DNA of 35,940 nucleotides from NCBI GenBank assembly GCA_937862885.1, contig CALMEE010000125.1, positions 1 to 35,940 of the forward strand, in the 5' to 3' direction. Each line of letters starts with the position of its first letter. Within the stretch, counting starts at the first letter, position 1. A program made the position numbers and the translations under genes. Shown one piece after another: positions 26,604 to 35,034 of the stretch. The DNA is from an uncultured Planctomycetaceae bacterium. GTDB lineage: Bacteria; Planctomycetota; Planctomycetia; Pirellulales; Pirellulaceae. Below the pieces are notes generated by a model that saw nothing but the letters and a program-made list of their open reading frames with translations, did not search any database and was not told where the DNA came from.

Positions 26604-27062
26604 CTTAATTTGGGTTCGGGTACGATGTTCCGAGCATTTATTTCTAGCGGTTGGCGAGAAGTGACTTTCGTTTCCTGATCGCAAAGGTTATGTTCGGCGA
26701 GAAACCAGCGAATAGTTGCCTGCGCACTCATTACCGAGTCCCCGCGAGACTCAAGCCGACGCCACGTGGTAATAATGCAGCATGCATGGTCCTCACTTGC
26801 CGTTCGCCCGTAATTGTAGCAGGTTTGTTCGTGACCGTGCATGTGCGAGTGTCGATTCTAATGCATAAAACATGCGATCCGTCAGGTAATCCAAATATCT
26901 GTGGAAACTCCAACGATTGCTAGGGAGCAATTACGCGAATCTTCCTGATATCCAGAGGTGAATTTGAATCGACTTGTCCGATTCGTGCTTGTTTCATCAG
27001 GACGGGAGATTGCCCTTGAACCTGAGCCCCTAAAATATTCCAGCAATGTCAGGTCTAAAAAA

Positions 27063-27221
27063 GTAACCGTTCATGCGTTGCGGTTTTTCAGAATTGGAAT
27101 CAATCGATACAGGCTCTTTTAACCGTTTGCCGCAGGCGTTCGAAGGCAATTAGGGTTTTGTCAAAATCCAGCGTACGCCTGCGGCTAACGGTTAAACGAC
27201 CTAAAAACCCTGAACGGTTAC
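27063..27221. repeat. Nested inverted repeat, about 160 bp (REP- or MITE-like)
   Basis: Four levels of pairing share roughly one centre. Outer arms GTAACCGTTCA (27063-27073) and TGAACGGTTAC (27211-27221) match perfectly. Next, GGTTTTT (27082-27088) pairs with AAAAACC (27203-27209). Then 22-base arms 27118-27139 and 27175-27196 match at 21 positions; the right arm begins ACGCCTGCGGCTAACGG. The core GGGTTTTGTCAAAATCC (27153-27169) forms its own hairpin. No protein is encoded. The element could be a mobile palindromic repeat, a structured RNA, or a bidirectional regulatory hairpin. It ends 264 bases before the start of the thioredoxin/SHD1 gene. Confidence 0.75.
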
Positions 27222-27485
27222 AACAAAATCACGCTAAAACATAAAATGCGAACACCATTTGCGGACAGTGATAATGCGTGGTCGGGGACTCGAAAACCTA
27301 GTCGAGGAGCATGAATCCATGGAACAATTTGTAGGTACAATATGCGAACGATGGGTTGTAGCTGATTGATTTGTTTCGGAGGCCGGTACATAATTTCCAA
27401 ATTGGTAAGTCGATTGTGCAATTACCTTCGATCCTTGGTTGCACAATAGGTTGAATGTCAACATTCCTTGATACGGAGCTAGAAA

Positions 27486-28667
27486 ATGCTGCAACAAAAG
27501 AATGTGATTCGATTGGCAGTGTGTGTTTCGCTGGGCTTGGTCGCTGCGGCATCCGCCAGTCCACAAGACACAGAAATCAACGATTCGGCGTTGGTTGAAC
27601 AAGCGAAACAGCTATCTGCATTGACCGGCAAACCGATCTTTGCCATCGCCGGAAGCAGTTCTTGACAACCCTGCGTGGCATTGGGTGAACGCTTAAGTAG
27701 TGATGCGAAACTCAAGGCCCTGCTTACACAGTTTGTGTATCTAAAAATTGATGTATCGACTCCTGATTACAGTCTCTGGATTGCTGAACACAAGCCCGAA
27801 CGAGGTGCGATTCCACAAGTCTACATTGTCCGCGCGGATGGACATGAGATCTATAACCAAGTGGGAGCCCCTGAAACTCCTGCATTGATTAAACTGATGG
27901 CGGATGCTTTGGCCGAATCAGGGATCAAGCTATCGGAGAACGAGGCCAAACAAGTCACCTCGGCCAACGAATTGGCGATGTCTCACCTACAACAGGGTGA
28001 CCATCTCGGTGCGTTGGTGGCGTTGAGCAAAATCCCCAATGCTTTTCGCGATGAGATTGTCTGCTACGCCAGTCCCGTTATCAAAATGCGTGAACAAATC
28101 GGCGTGGCGAGCGAAGGCATCCATGCCAAGATCGATGGTATGACTCAGTTGATTGGCGATTTTGCAAACCTTGATTTGTCCCAACAGATTGAGGTTGTCG
28201 AGGATTATCAACAGCTGGTCAAGCATTTGAAACAAGTCAAACCGTTGGCGAGAGCACTTGCTAAGTTGCGTAACGTTGCCAACAAGCAAGTCCACATGAA
28301 AATCCTACACGACGATTTGACCTCATTGAAACAATCTCAGATTTCGTCAAAGCCATTGCCTGCTGAAAAACTGGACGAACTTGTAGCCCGTTATGAGAAT
28401 ACAAGCCTGTGGCCGCAAGTAGAGGCATTGTTGCAGAAAGCGCAATCAATGTCTGCGACTGCAGAGTCTACCGGGACTCCCAGCCTCGTTGAATCAGAAA
28501 TGCGCGTCTGGACAAGCGCCAATGGCAAGTTTACGGTGAGGGCGCGGCTGGTAGCTGTTTCCGATGACGAGGTACAGTTGGTTAAGCAAGATGGCGATCA
28601 AGTTTCAGTTCCATTGAACAAGCTTTCAGAATTAGATCTCGCTTGGTTGAAGAGCGTTCGCAGATAA
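27486..28667 (+). CDS. Secreted thioredoxin-like protein with SHD1 domain, probable selenoprotein (in-frame TGA at 27663)
   Basis: One frame of 393 codons with a single TGA at codon 60. CGGAG lies 9 bases before the ATG at 27486, and the signal peptide (VIRLAVCVSLGLVAAASA, cleaved before S25) is typical, so the stretch before the TGA is truly coding. The thioredoxin fold reads LTGKPIFAIAGSSS-(TGA)-QPC-VALGERL, then FVYLKIDVSTPD and IPQVYIV with the cis-proline Pro110. The TGA replaces the first, nucleophilic Cys of CxxC, giving U-x-x-C. After a helical middle comes an SHD1 domain (residues 337-393; RVWTSANGKFTVRARLVAV, VPLNKLSELDLAWL), a planctomycete hallmark. The protein would be an exported thiol-disulfide or selenol oxidoreductase. 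The alternative is a nonsense mutation (TGC or TGT to TGA). A normal caller would begin at the GTG after the TGA (27675) and lose signal and active site. Confidence 0.78.
27663..27665 (+). other. In-frame TGA, probable selenocysteine codon (Sec60)
   Basis: TGA lies between TCT and CAA-CCC-TGC, so the redox motif reads U-Q-P-C. It is the only stop in 393 codons of the frame. Other genes in the window (for example the fusion ending at 21524) use TGA as a normal stop, so general TGA reassignment is unlikely. Confidence 0.65.
27668..27686 (+). promoter_or_regulatory. Candidate SECIS-like hairpin behind the TGA
   Basis: ACCC-TGC-GTG-GCA-TT-GGGT folds into 4 plus 3 pairs with a TT bulge on the 3' side and a GTG loop, recalling the stem, bulged U and G-first loop of the E. 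coli fdhF SECIS. The loop G is 10 bases after the TGA, whereas bacterial SECIS loops are normally 16 to 37 bases away. A weaker alternative at 27690-27707 (CGC/GCG closing, GTAG loop, loop G at 32 bases) fits the distance but has mismatches in the stem. Confidence 0.35.
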
Positions 28668-28675
28668 TCGTGCCT

Positions 28676-28744
28676 ATTCGGTGTGAACTTTGCATCGCGT
28701 AACTGCCACCATCAGGGCAAACCGAATCGCTTCTGCTGCAAAGT
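28676..28744 (+). other. Possible pseudoknot in the 3' flank of the thioredoxin/SHD1 gene
   Basis: ATTCGGT (28676-28682) pairs with ACCGAAT (28721-28727), and ACTTTGCA (28687-28694) pairs with TGCAAAGT (28737-28744). The pairs interleave, which is the order of a pseudoknot rather than two hairpins. It begins 9 bases after the stop codon, in the gap between convergent genes. It may be only the transcript end. Confidence 0.3.
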
Positions 28745-28895
28745 CAGCAAGTTTGTAAGCGCTCCGTACGCTAGGATGCCTGGTCCACGACGTTTTGCTG
28801 CGAAGCGTTGGCCATAATCAAGTTGCAACAGACCATTGGAATCGAAGATCTGTTTGTGCTCGTATAATTGCCACTGACTGAAACGCAAATTTCAA

Positions 28896-30125
28896 TCAGA
28901 GAAACCGTTTCGGTGCGCAAACCACATTTGCTGTAATCAAACCACCCGCCAGGGCGACGGCAACGATGCTCATGGTAAACGCCGTCTCCACGCCTTGCAC
29001 GCCTTGCCGATCAATGAAGGCTGCCACGCTCAAATATCCCAAGCTTCCCGGTACCAACATCAAGATGGCTGGTATTTGCGGGATCAATGACGGGCGGTTG
29101 TACCGCCGCGCGTAGATGTTCGACAAGAGTCCGATGACGCTTGCGCCTAAAAAAGCACCCCACTCAGCACCATAGGCTTGTTGGGAAAAATCGGCTGCCA
29201 AGAATCCGAGCCAAGCGACTGAGCAAATTTGCAACCAATCTTGAATGCGGGCTTGAAACAAAACAATGAAGCAAAACGGTGCGATGAACACAGCGACGTA
29301 CTTCACCAACGCAGGAAGTGTCGTGGCCGTCACCTCAGCTGGCCTTAATGAAGCGCCAAGCCGCCATGCCAACGCCACACCGACCGCCAGTGTCAAGAAC
29401 ACGACTCCCGCCCCAGCCAATCTCGAAACACCGCTAGAAAGGTGTCGATTGGCAAGCTCGGTCATCGCAATCGTCACCGACAGGCCGGGAAGTAAGACGA
29501 TCAGCGAACCCAATGTCGCGACCCGATCGTCTAGCGGGAAAATGAACCTGGAAACTAATAGCGATAAAATCGCGCAACCAAAGGCCGCAAGTACCTCCAA
29601 TAACCGCTCACCCGGCGCCAGCCAGTTCAGCCAAAGTCCCAGCCCATGTACCAAAAATCCTAGCATGGCCGCGATTGCCAGTTCAGCCCATCCACCCCCC
29701 AGAAATGTCGTCGCACAGGCCGAGGCGACTGCCGTTGAAACGGCAACCAACCACTCCGGGAATCGATGCGGTGCCGTTTCAATTTGCCGAAATTCAGCGG
29801 CTGATTCGTCCAGCGTGCATTGCCGACGTTCCAGTCGTTCTAACGCTTCATCGAATTCAGCTAACTTACCGAGTTCGATAGGTCCCGCATCGACCCTCAT
29901 TAACTGGGCTCTGCGTTCTTCATGTTGAAACGAGACAAAAAGCGATGTCGGCGTGTACAAAAAATCGGCTTCAATGCCCAATGACCGCGAAACGCGTTTC
30001 ATTACCCCTTCGAGTCGATGCGAGGGGGTTCCGTAGCGATGCAACAATTCGGCGGCCCTAATCAACAGGGCTCTTTTCTTTTCCAGATCGAGTGCGGCGT
30101 TATCGATTTCTGTTTCCATGGTCAT
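28896..30125 (-). CDS. Threonine/serine exporter family protein (ThrE type)
   Basis: Inner-membrane exporter of 409 residues with the two-part ThrE layout. A cytosolic N-terminal domain (about 1-125) carries the family start: RAAELLHRYGTPSHRLEGVMKRVSRSLGIEADFLYTPTSLFVSF spans residues 23 to 66. It is followed by some ten membrane helices in two halves (DUF1212-like and ThrE2-like), for example WAELAIAAMLGFLVHGLGLWL, LPGLSVTIAMTEL, IPAILMLVPGSLGYLSVAAF near the C-terminus. The corynebacterial ThrE exports threonine and serine by proton antiport; the substrate here is inferred from family. A second ATG lies two codons in (30119). It converges on the thioredoxin/SHD1 gene. Confidence 0.85.
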   Translation of the reverse strand: MTMETEIDNAALDLEKKRALLIRAAELLHRYGTPSHRLEGVMKRVSRSLGIEADFLYTPTSLFVSFQHEERRAQLMRVDAGPIELGKLAEFDEALERLERRQCTLDESAAEFRQIETAPHRFPEWLVAVSTAVASACATTFLGGGWAELAIAAMLGFLVHGLGLWLNWLAPGERLLEVLAAFGCAILSLLVSRFIFPLDDRVATLGSLIVLLPGLSVTIAMTELANRHLSSGVSRLAGAGVVFLTLAVGVALAWRLGASLRPAEVTATTLPALVKYVAVFIAPFCFIVLFQARIQDWLQICSVAWLGFLAADFSQQAYGAEWGAFLGASVIGLLSNIYARRYNRPSLIPQIPAILMLVPGSLGYLSVAAFIDRQGVQGVETAFTMSIVAVALAGGLITANVVCAPKRFL

Positions 30126-30931
30126 TTATTCAATCAACCACAACGGTCCAACACGATTTTTCAGTTCTTTGATTCAATTGTGCCATGATTCGTTTTTTTA
30201 AGCATCGAGTTGTCTTGAGCGATGCGTATGATACATGTACTGGCCTCAGTTCTTCAGCTTGTTGATCTATCTCCACTTGAATGATCCTGGCTTGCCTACT
30301 GCCGAAATGCTTCGAGAGCCGTTCCATACAAGCGACTCCCCTGAGATTTCCCCACAAATCAGCGACACAGTGATTCCCACGTGGAGTCACTTGAAACCTA
30401 ACGTTATTTGTGTTGCCAATTCAGCTCACAGTGATACAAGCATAAACGAAGTTAGTTTCCAGTTGGGAGCCCTCTTGAGTTTTTTAGAGATCCATGGCTA
30501 GCCGGCAATAGCAAGCCATCGTTTTTCTATCGACGACGATGAGCATTGCCACGATATAACAGTCATGGCAGATGTTCCGCTGTGCCGCACAACGACCTGA
30601 CTAGGGCACGACCTGATTCAAGCACAAGGGAAGATACGATTCCACTTGTTCCTATTGCTGCACGGGAAGTAGCCAAAAAATTTTCGTTCGTCAGCTTGTT
30701 TGCCGAATTGCCAACGAGAGGAGAGAATTGGCCCATTTTTGCACTGATCGCACGCAAGCAGGGATTGTGTTTTCGCTCATGCTTGTTTGCCAATTCGAAT
30801 TGCTGCACAGGCTCCAGACGGTTTTTTTCCGGGAGTAATGTGTTGTTGTTCAATTGAGTGGACCAGACTATTCTATGAGTTCAGAATACTTCGCCAGGCC
30901 GTAATCCCTTTTCAGCATTCGAAGCCGAGAG
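30126..30931. other. Gap between exporter and GT-C glycosyltransferase
   Basis: About 800 bases between divergent genes. Frames at 30235-30501 (plus) and 30563-30853 (minus) have no recognisable domain, no signal peptide and no ribosome site. GCTTGTTTGCC plus AATT occurs twice (near 30697 and 30781) as a loose direct repeat. I see no other structure. Confidence 0.35.
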
Positions 30932-32926
30932 ATGATCGCGAAATCTATCATGAAGCTTGCTGCGATCAGCAATTCAAGAGCCACACTATGGCTTGTGGTT
31001 GCTGGCATGATCGGCTTGCGGCTCTATTTGTCCGCCGGTGACGAGATCGTGCCGCAAGAGAATGACTCGTATCAGTACGCGAAGACCGCCCTCTACTATA
31101 TGTCGGGTACGAAGGATGACATCTTGCCAACGCATCGCCCGGGTCTGCCGATCTTGGCGGCAACCGTAACCAACTTTGGCTTGCCGTACAAACTATTTTT
31201 GGACCTGTTTTTTGTATCTATCGTTTGTTACGCAGCATATGCCTTGCAGTCTCTCTGCAATTCACGATTGTTGGCATGGTTATGTGCTACCTTCTTGATG
31301 TTCTCACCATGGTTTATCAACCACTCGCAAGTGTTTATGACTGAACCATGCGTATCGCTGTTGATGTTGATTTTAGCTGCCGCAGTAGTACCTTGGTTCA
31401 AACACGCGCCACGATGTTGGCGATGGTATTGGGCCAGCGTACCAGCCGCGGCGGCGGTATCGATAACGCTGTTTCGCAACGAGTTATGGGTAATTGCTGG
31501 GTTCTTCGTGGTTTTGATGGGTGGATTGTTCTGGTATCACTGGCGTGATTGGCGAAAAATGCCGTTCCAACAAGCTGCTCTGGCTTGGGCCAGCGTTTTT
31601 AGCCTAGTGATTTTGCCTTGGGTCATGATCAAGGCGGTTGAACAAATTCATCTGCGGCAATACGGATTGAAGGCCCTGTCCGTAACGGAGACTCCTGGCT
31701 TCAATGCCTTGCTCAATGCATTGTACAGAATTGAGCCAGAGGAAAAAATTCGATTTGCACCTGTTACGTTCGAGAGCATGCAACGCGCTTGTGAAGTCAG
31801 CCCAACTTTGAACGCCTATCGAGTTCGGTTCCTCGACGTCACATCCCATAATTTTCAGCAGGCGAAGACGAGCCTGGACCTAGATGGACAAGTAGGCACG
31901 TGGTTGAACTGGCATTTGTATTGGATTTTTCAAGATGATCACAGCCCGGACAACGCGATGCAACGTGCCGCAGATGAGATTGAATCGGCTCTGCGCGATG
32001 CTCGGCTTCCAAGTCGCGCGGCAAAATTCCCCGTGGACCCGCAGTTATCCGCATGGCTTGCAGCGACCCCGGGTCTGGTAGCAACGGCCGTATACCACAG
32101 CCTTTTTCCCAACATGTTCTACCCTGACCGACAACGATTGATGTCTCAGTTGTCCAGAATGGACTCGAATCGTCGCAACTGGTTTTATGACGCATTGTTG
32201 GTTCGACGCGGGACAGCATCCGAAAACATCGTACGGATCCACGGCAGGCTATCGTCGCCTGAATCGAAATTCGTGCGAGTGCGACTGCGGAAACAAAACA
32301 ACTTGGTGTTGGAGTTGGTCCAGGTAGTGATGCGTGACAAGTTTTGCCAATTTTATTTCCAATTCGACTCCGACCTGATTGACGAGGGGGAGCAAATGAA
32401 CTTGGAATTCATTACGGGAGGAAATCGTAGCGAAACGACGCGGGCTTATCACGTGCCACGCTTTGTGGGGAGTCAATGGATCGAAGTCGAACTCGATACG
32501 CCAGAGCAACATGAAGCTGAAAAATGGCAAATTACCCGCTCAGAACCCGGAACCCGCTTTCGCTCGAATCAAGAAGTCGTTCAAGCGATTATTCCTTGGT
32601 ATTTTCCAGCCTTCGGTCTGACGCTACTGGCGAGTTGTCTTATCGGTATTTTTCACGCTGAAAGACATGCCAAATTAGGCAAGCGAACACTGGTTGTGAT
32701 TATCGTCGCGGTTGCCTTAGTTGTAGTGCGCTGCGTATTTTATGCGTTGTTGGAAGCCTGGACTTCGTGGGGATTAGCGCGGTACGTTTGGCCGAATCAT
32801 TTGCTCAGTGTGTGGGTGACCGTTCTTGTGGCATTTTATGTTGGATCGAAAATCGGTTTGGGCATGAGAGTATTCAAAAAATTCTCCGCGCGACCCGATG
32901 CAACTGCTCCCAGTCAAGCTGACTGA
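30932..32926 (+). CDS. GT-C type membrane glycosyltransferase
   Basis: Polytopic membrane protein of 664 residues resembling the GT39/ArnT-like GT-C enzymes, which move a sugar from a polyprenyl phosphate to protein or glycan outside the membrane. After the first helix comes the acidic loop VPQENDSYQYAK (Glu43, Asp45), then THRPGLPILAA (the R-P-x-x-P string of the family), then a run of helices including FMTEPCVSLLML with a second acidic residue. From about 400 to 540 lies a soluble, beta-rich, probably extracytoplasmic domain (VRVRLRKQNNLVLELVQVV), followed by three last helices. The ATG at 30932 is preceded by GAGAG with too little spacing; the ATG at 30950 is an alternative. The facing GT2 gene could supply its donor lipid. 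Donor and acceptor are unknown. Confidence 0.7.
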   Translation: MIAKSIMKLAAISNSRATLWLVVAGMIGLRLYLSAGDEIVPQENDSYQYAKTALYYMSGTKDDILPTHRPGLPILAATVTNFGLPYKLFLDLFFVSIVCYAAYALQSLCNSRLLAWLCATFLMFSPWFINHSQVFMTEPCVSLLMLILAAAVVPWFKHAPRCWRWYWASVPAAAAVSITLFRNELWVIAGFFVVLMGGLFWYHWRDWRKMPFQQAALAWASVFSLVILPWVMIKAVEQIHLRQYGLKALSVTETPGFNALLNALYRIEPEEKIRFAPVTFESMQRACEVSPTLNAYRVRFLDVTSHNFQQAKTSLDLDGQVGTWLNWHLYWIFQDDHSPDNAMQRAADEIESALRDARLPSRAAKFPVDPQLSAWLAATPGLVATAVYHSLFPNMFYPDRQRLMSQLSRMDSNRRNWFYDALLVRRGTASENIVRIHGRLSSPESKFVRVRLRKQNNLVLELVQVVMRDKFCQFYFQFDSDLIDEGEQMNLEFITGGNRSETTRAYHVPRFVGSQWIEVELDTPEQHEAEKWQITRSEPGTRFRSNQEVVQAIIPWYFPAFGLTLLASCLIGIFHAERHAKLGKRTLVVIIVAVALVVVRCVFYALLEAWTSWGLARYVWPNHLLSVWVTVLVAFYVGSKIGLGMRVFKKFSARPDATAPSQAD

Positions 32927-33007
32927 GCGCCAGAGACAACACCAGAGATAATGCACGCGCCTCGCCGGAAAGGGTCTGAACCCATTTGGGATAGGTTCGC
33001 GTTTGGA

Positions 33008-34198
33008 TCAACGGCGATTCATACGCAGGATGCTCACGTAAAAGCTGTTAAGGCTCAACTGCACACCTAACGTCAGCAGCAAAGCGGACACGATCACGAT
33101 TCGCATCATCTTACTGGGATCTAACTCGCCGAAACCGCCCGCGCCCCACGTCGATGTCGCGATGATGGCACTGATCAGACCTCCCAAGGTCAATGTGACT
33201 CCGGCGACTAAACCTTTTTCTAAAGTGAACCACGACAAAAGTCGTTCGAACTTGACGTCTGGCGGTAGAAGTCGCTGATCAATGGCGAACAACTTGGTGA
33301 GCACAGCAAACAGGATGGCTTGGAACCCCAAAATCACCGCGATTGCCGCGTATAACATAGTATGGATATCAAGTTCGACGGCACCCAGATGGACCGGACC
33401 CGTCACTAAGGCCAGGACCCCGCTGGCTCCCAACAGCATTAGAATAATGCCGGGAATAAGAAACAGCCAGCGAGGACTGTACAGCAATAAAAACCGCAGG
33501 TTGCGCCAGCCGTCTCGCCAGCTGCGCAGATGAGGGGGCCTGCTTCGTCCATCTGGGCTCAGTGTTGTCGGCACTTCCGTGACTTTGAAATTTCCCAGCG
33601 TTGCCTTCACGACCATTTCGCTGGCGAATTCCATACCCGTGGTCCGCAAATCCATGCGCTCCACGGCAGTCTTACGAAAGCCGCGCAAGCCACATTGAAA
33701 ATCGCGAATACCACTGCGGAAAAACAACCGGCCGATAAAGCTGAGCACGGGGTTCCCGAAATAATAGTGCAAAGCCGGCATCGCTCCAGGTTGGATGCCC
33801 CCGGCAAAACGGTTCCCCATCACAAGATCGTAGCCTTCGCGCAGCTTGTGCAGAAATGGCTCGAGTGCCGAGAAGTCGTAGCTATCATCGGCATCACCCA
33901 TGATGATGAATCGGCCGCGAGCCTGCGCGATGCCACCGGCTAAAGCCGCGCCATAGCCTCGTTCACTGACGGAAACTATCCGCGCCCCGCATTGCTCGGC
34001 GATTTGTTGCGAGCCATCGCTGCTTCCATTATCGGCGACGATAACTTCGCCGAGAACATCAAGTCCTTGCAAACATTTTTGGGCTTTGCGAATGCATACT
34101 TCCAACGTCTCCGCTTCATTCAAGCACGGCATCAATACCGTAAGCTCAATTGCGTTGTCGCCGGCCGCTACGGTTTCTGGTTTGGGTCTGATGTTCAT
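33008..34198 (-). CDS. GT2 polyprenyl-phosphate glycosyltransferase
   Basis: Family 2 glycosyltransferase of the DPM1/polyprenyl-phosphate sugar synthase kind, 396 residues. The catalytic domain (about 15-240) has VLMPCLNEAETLE, VADNGSSDGS, ERGYGAALAGGI and the metal-binding GDADDSYDF (101-109). IRDFQCGLRGFRKTAVERM is the conserved central string of this group. Four membrane helices follow (WLFLIPGIILMLLG onward to VSALLLTLGVQLSL). It would charge undecaprenyl phosphate with a sugar on the cytosolic face. The convergent GT-C gene (82 bases apart) could use the product, a common pairing in glycan and protein glycosylation. The ATG at 34198 has no ribosome site; the sugar cannot be named from sequence. 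Confidence 0.85.
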   Translation of the reverse strand: MNIRPKPETVAAGDNAIELTVLMPCLNEAETLEVCIRKAQKCLQGLDVLGEVIVADNGSSDGSQQIAEQCGARIVSVSERGYGAALAGGIAQARGRFIIMGDADDSYDFSALEPFLHKLREGYDLVMGNRFAGGIQPGAMPALHYYFGNPVLSFIGRLFFRSGIRDFQCGLRGFRKTAVERMDLRTTGMEFASEMVVKATLGNFKVTEVPTTLSPDGRSRPPHLRSWRDGWRNLRFLLLYSPRWLFLIPGIILMLLGASGVLALVTGPVHLGAVELDIHTMLYAAIAVILGFQAILFAVLTKLFAIDQRLLPPDVKFERLLSWFTLEKGLVAGVTLTLGGLISAIIATSTWGAGGFGELDPSKMMRIVIVSALLLTLGVQLSLNSFYVSILRMNRR

Positions 34199-34561
34199 GC
34201 AGTCAAGGAATGTGAGGGATGGGACGCCTATTTTTGCCGTTGTAGAGTTCTGCGTACTCCGACCTATTCAAACTCGGTCAATTGGAATTGAGGCGTCATT
34301 CATTCTACCATGCAAGGAAGTCTAGTATTCGCCGGTTATGACAGTTATTTCAATTGTCATGCCGCCAAAAACTCCAGACTTCGAGAATCGGAGTTCTTGT
34401 CCGTCACAATCATTACGAATCGACTTCCAACCACTTTCGATTTCGATAAGGAAGTGGCACATGGTGCACCAACGTCAAGGTACCAATCACTACGGCTTTC
34501 TAAAGAGCGATGTTGTTGCTCGCCTCGGCACGTTGCTAAACAACGGCGGTTTGCCTTGATC

Positions 34562-34617
34562 GCGGATCGCGGATCGCGGATTGCAGAATGCGGATTGCAG
34601 ATCGCGGATTGCCAATC
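34562..34617. repeat. Eight degenerate tandem heptamers (GCGGATN)
   Basis: The block is eight consecutive 7-base units: GCGGATC, GCGGATC, GCGGATT, GCAGAAT, GCGGATT, GCAGATC, GCGGATT, GCCAATC. A length of 7 leaves all frames open, so chance frames run through it. I recall blocks like this as frequent intergenic fillers in planctomycete genomes; copy number elsewhere cannot be seen here. Confidence 0.8.
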
Positions 34618-34909
34618 TGTAAATTGACTCGGAGCACGTCGGCCGTCGCTGCCCATGCCTGTCGTCTCGGCGGTGAGAGTCGTGGTTCTGGCCCAGCTAA
34701 ATCTGCAACGGTCGTGAGTCCACCGATCATGCAAAGGTCGCGGCACCTTCATAAATCGCGAGACATTTCTTTCAGGCATCACGGTGGCAACAATATGTAG
34801 GGGCCGCATTAAACACGCCGGTTCTTCGCGAATCTGCCATCGATCCGTCAAATCGTTGCAGGACAAAGCTCTTTTGAAGAGCCTGTTTGTTAAATGATCT
34901 TCATAATAC

Positions 34910-34954
34910 ATTCATGATTTGTTCATATTCCCTACGCATGAATCGAATATTCGA
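34910..34954 (+). promoter_or_regulatory. Two adjoining inverted repeats upstream of the PEP-CTERM gene
   Basis: ATTCATG (34910-34916) pairs with CATGAAT (34937-34943), and the perfect 12-base palindrome TCGAATATTCGA (34943-34954) abuts it. Both stand 80 to 125 bases before the start codon, where operator sites would be expected. No regulator is known. Confidence 0.3.
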
Positions 34955-35034
34955 ACAGTAGAATCCGACGAAAATGCTGGAGCTAGGTTGCCCAGCGAGA
35001 CAGTTCGATTCCTTTTTACTGAAGGGTATTCAAC

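Larger units (their letters stand above)
26406..27485. other. Gene-poor gap with repeats before the thioredoxin/SHD1 gene
   Basis: About 1.1 kb between divergent genes with no supported protein. It holds a TACTCG triplet repeat (26539-26556), a 14-base perfect palindrome (26590-26603) and a large nested inverted repeat (27063-27221), each listed separately. Short frames such as 26651-26923 show no domain. Confidence 0.45.
34199..35034. other. Gap before the PEP-CTERM gene
   Basis: About 830 bases without a supported gene. It contains eight degenerate tandem heptamers (34562-34617) and two small inverted repeats (34910-34954), listed separately. A 184-codon minus-strand frame (34357-34911) crosses the heptamers and is not credible. 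Confidence 0.4.

Noticed and set aside
27675..28667. A separate 330-codon gene starting at the GTG after the TGA
   Set aside because: It would begin in the middle of the thioredoxin active site and have no signal peptide. The bases before it continue the same frame with ribosome site and signal peptide, so it is the rear part of the gene at 27486.
27486..28667. Plain pseudogene with a nonsense mutation
   Set aside because: Not excluded, but the stop is the only lesion in 393 codons, is TGA, and falls exactly on the first Cys of CxxC. Random decay would rarely do that.
30563..30853. 96-codon minus-strand frame
   Set aside because: No signal peptide, domain or ribosome site; composition looks random.
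34357..34911. 184-codon minus-strand frame
   Set aside because: It runs through the heptamer block (repeated SAIRDPRSAI-like residues), has no domain and no ribosome site.
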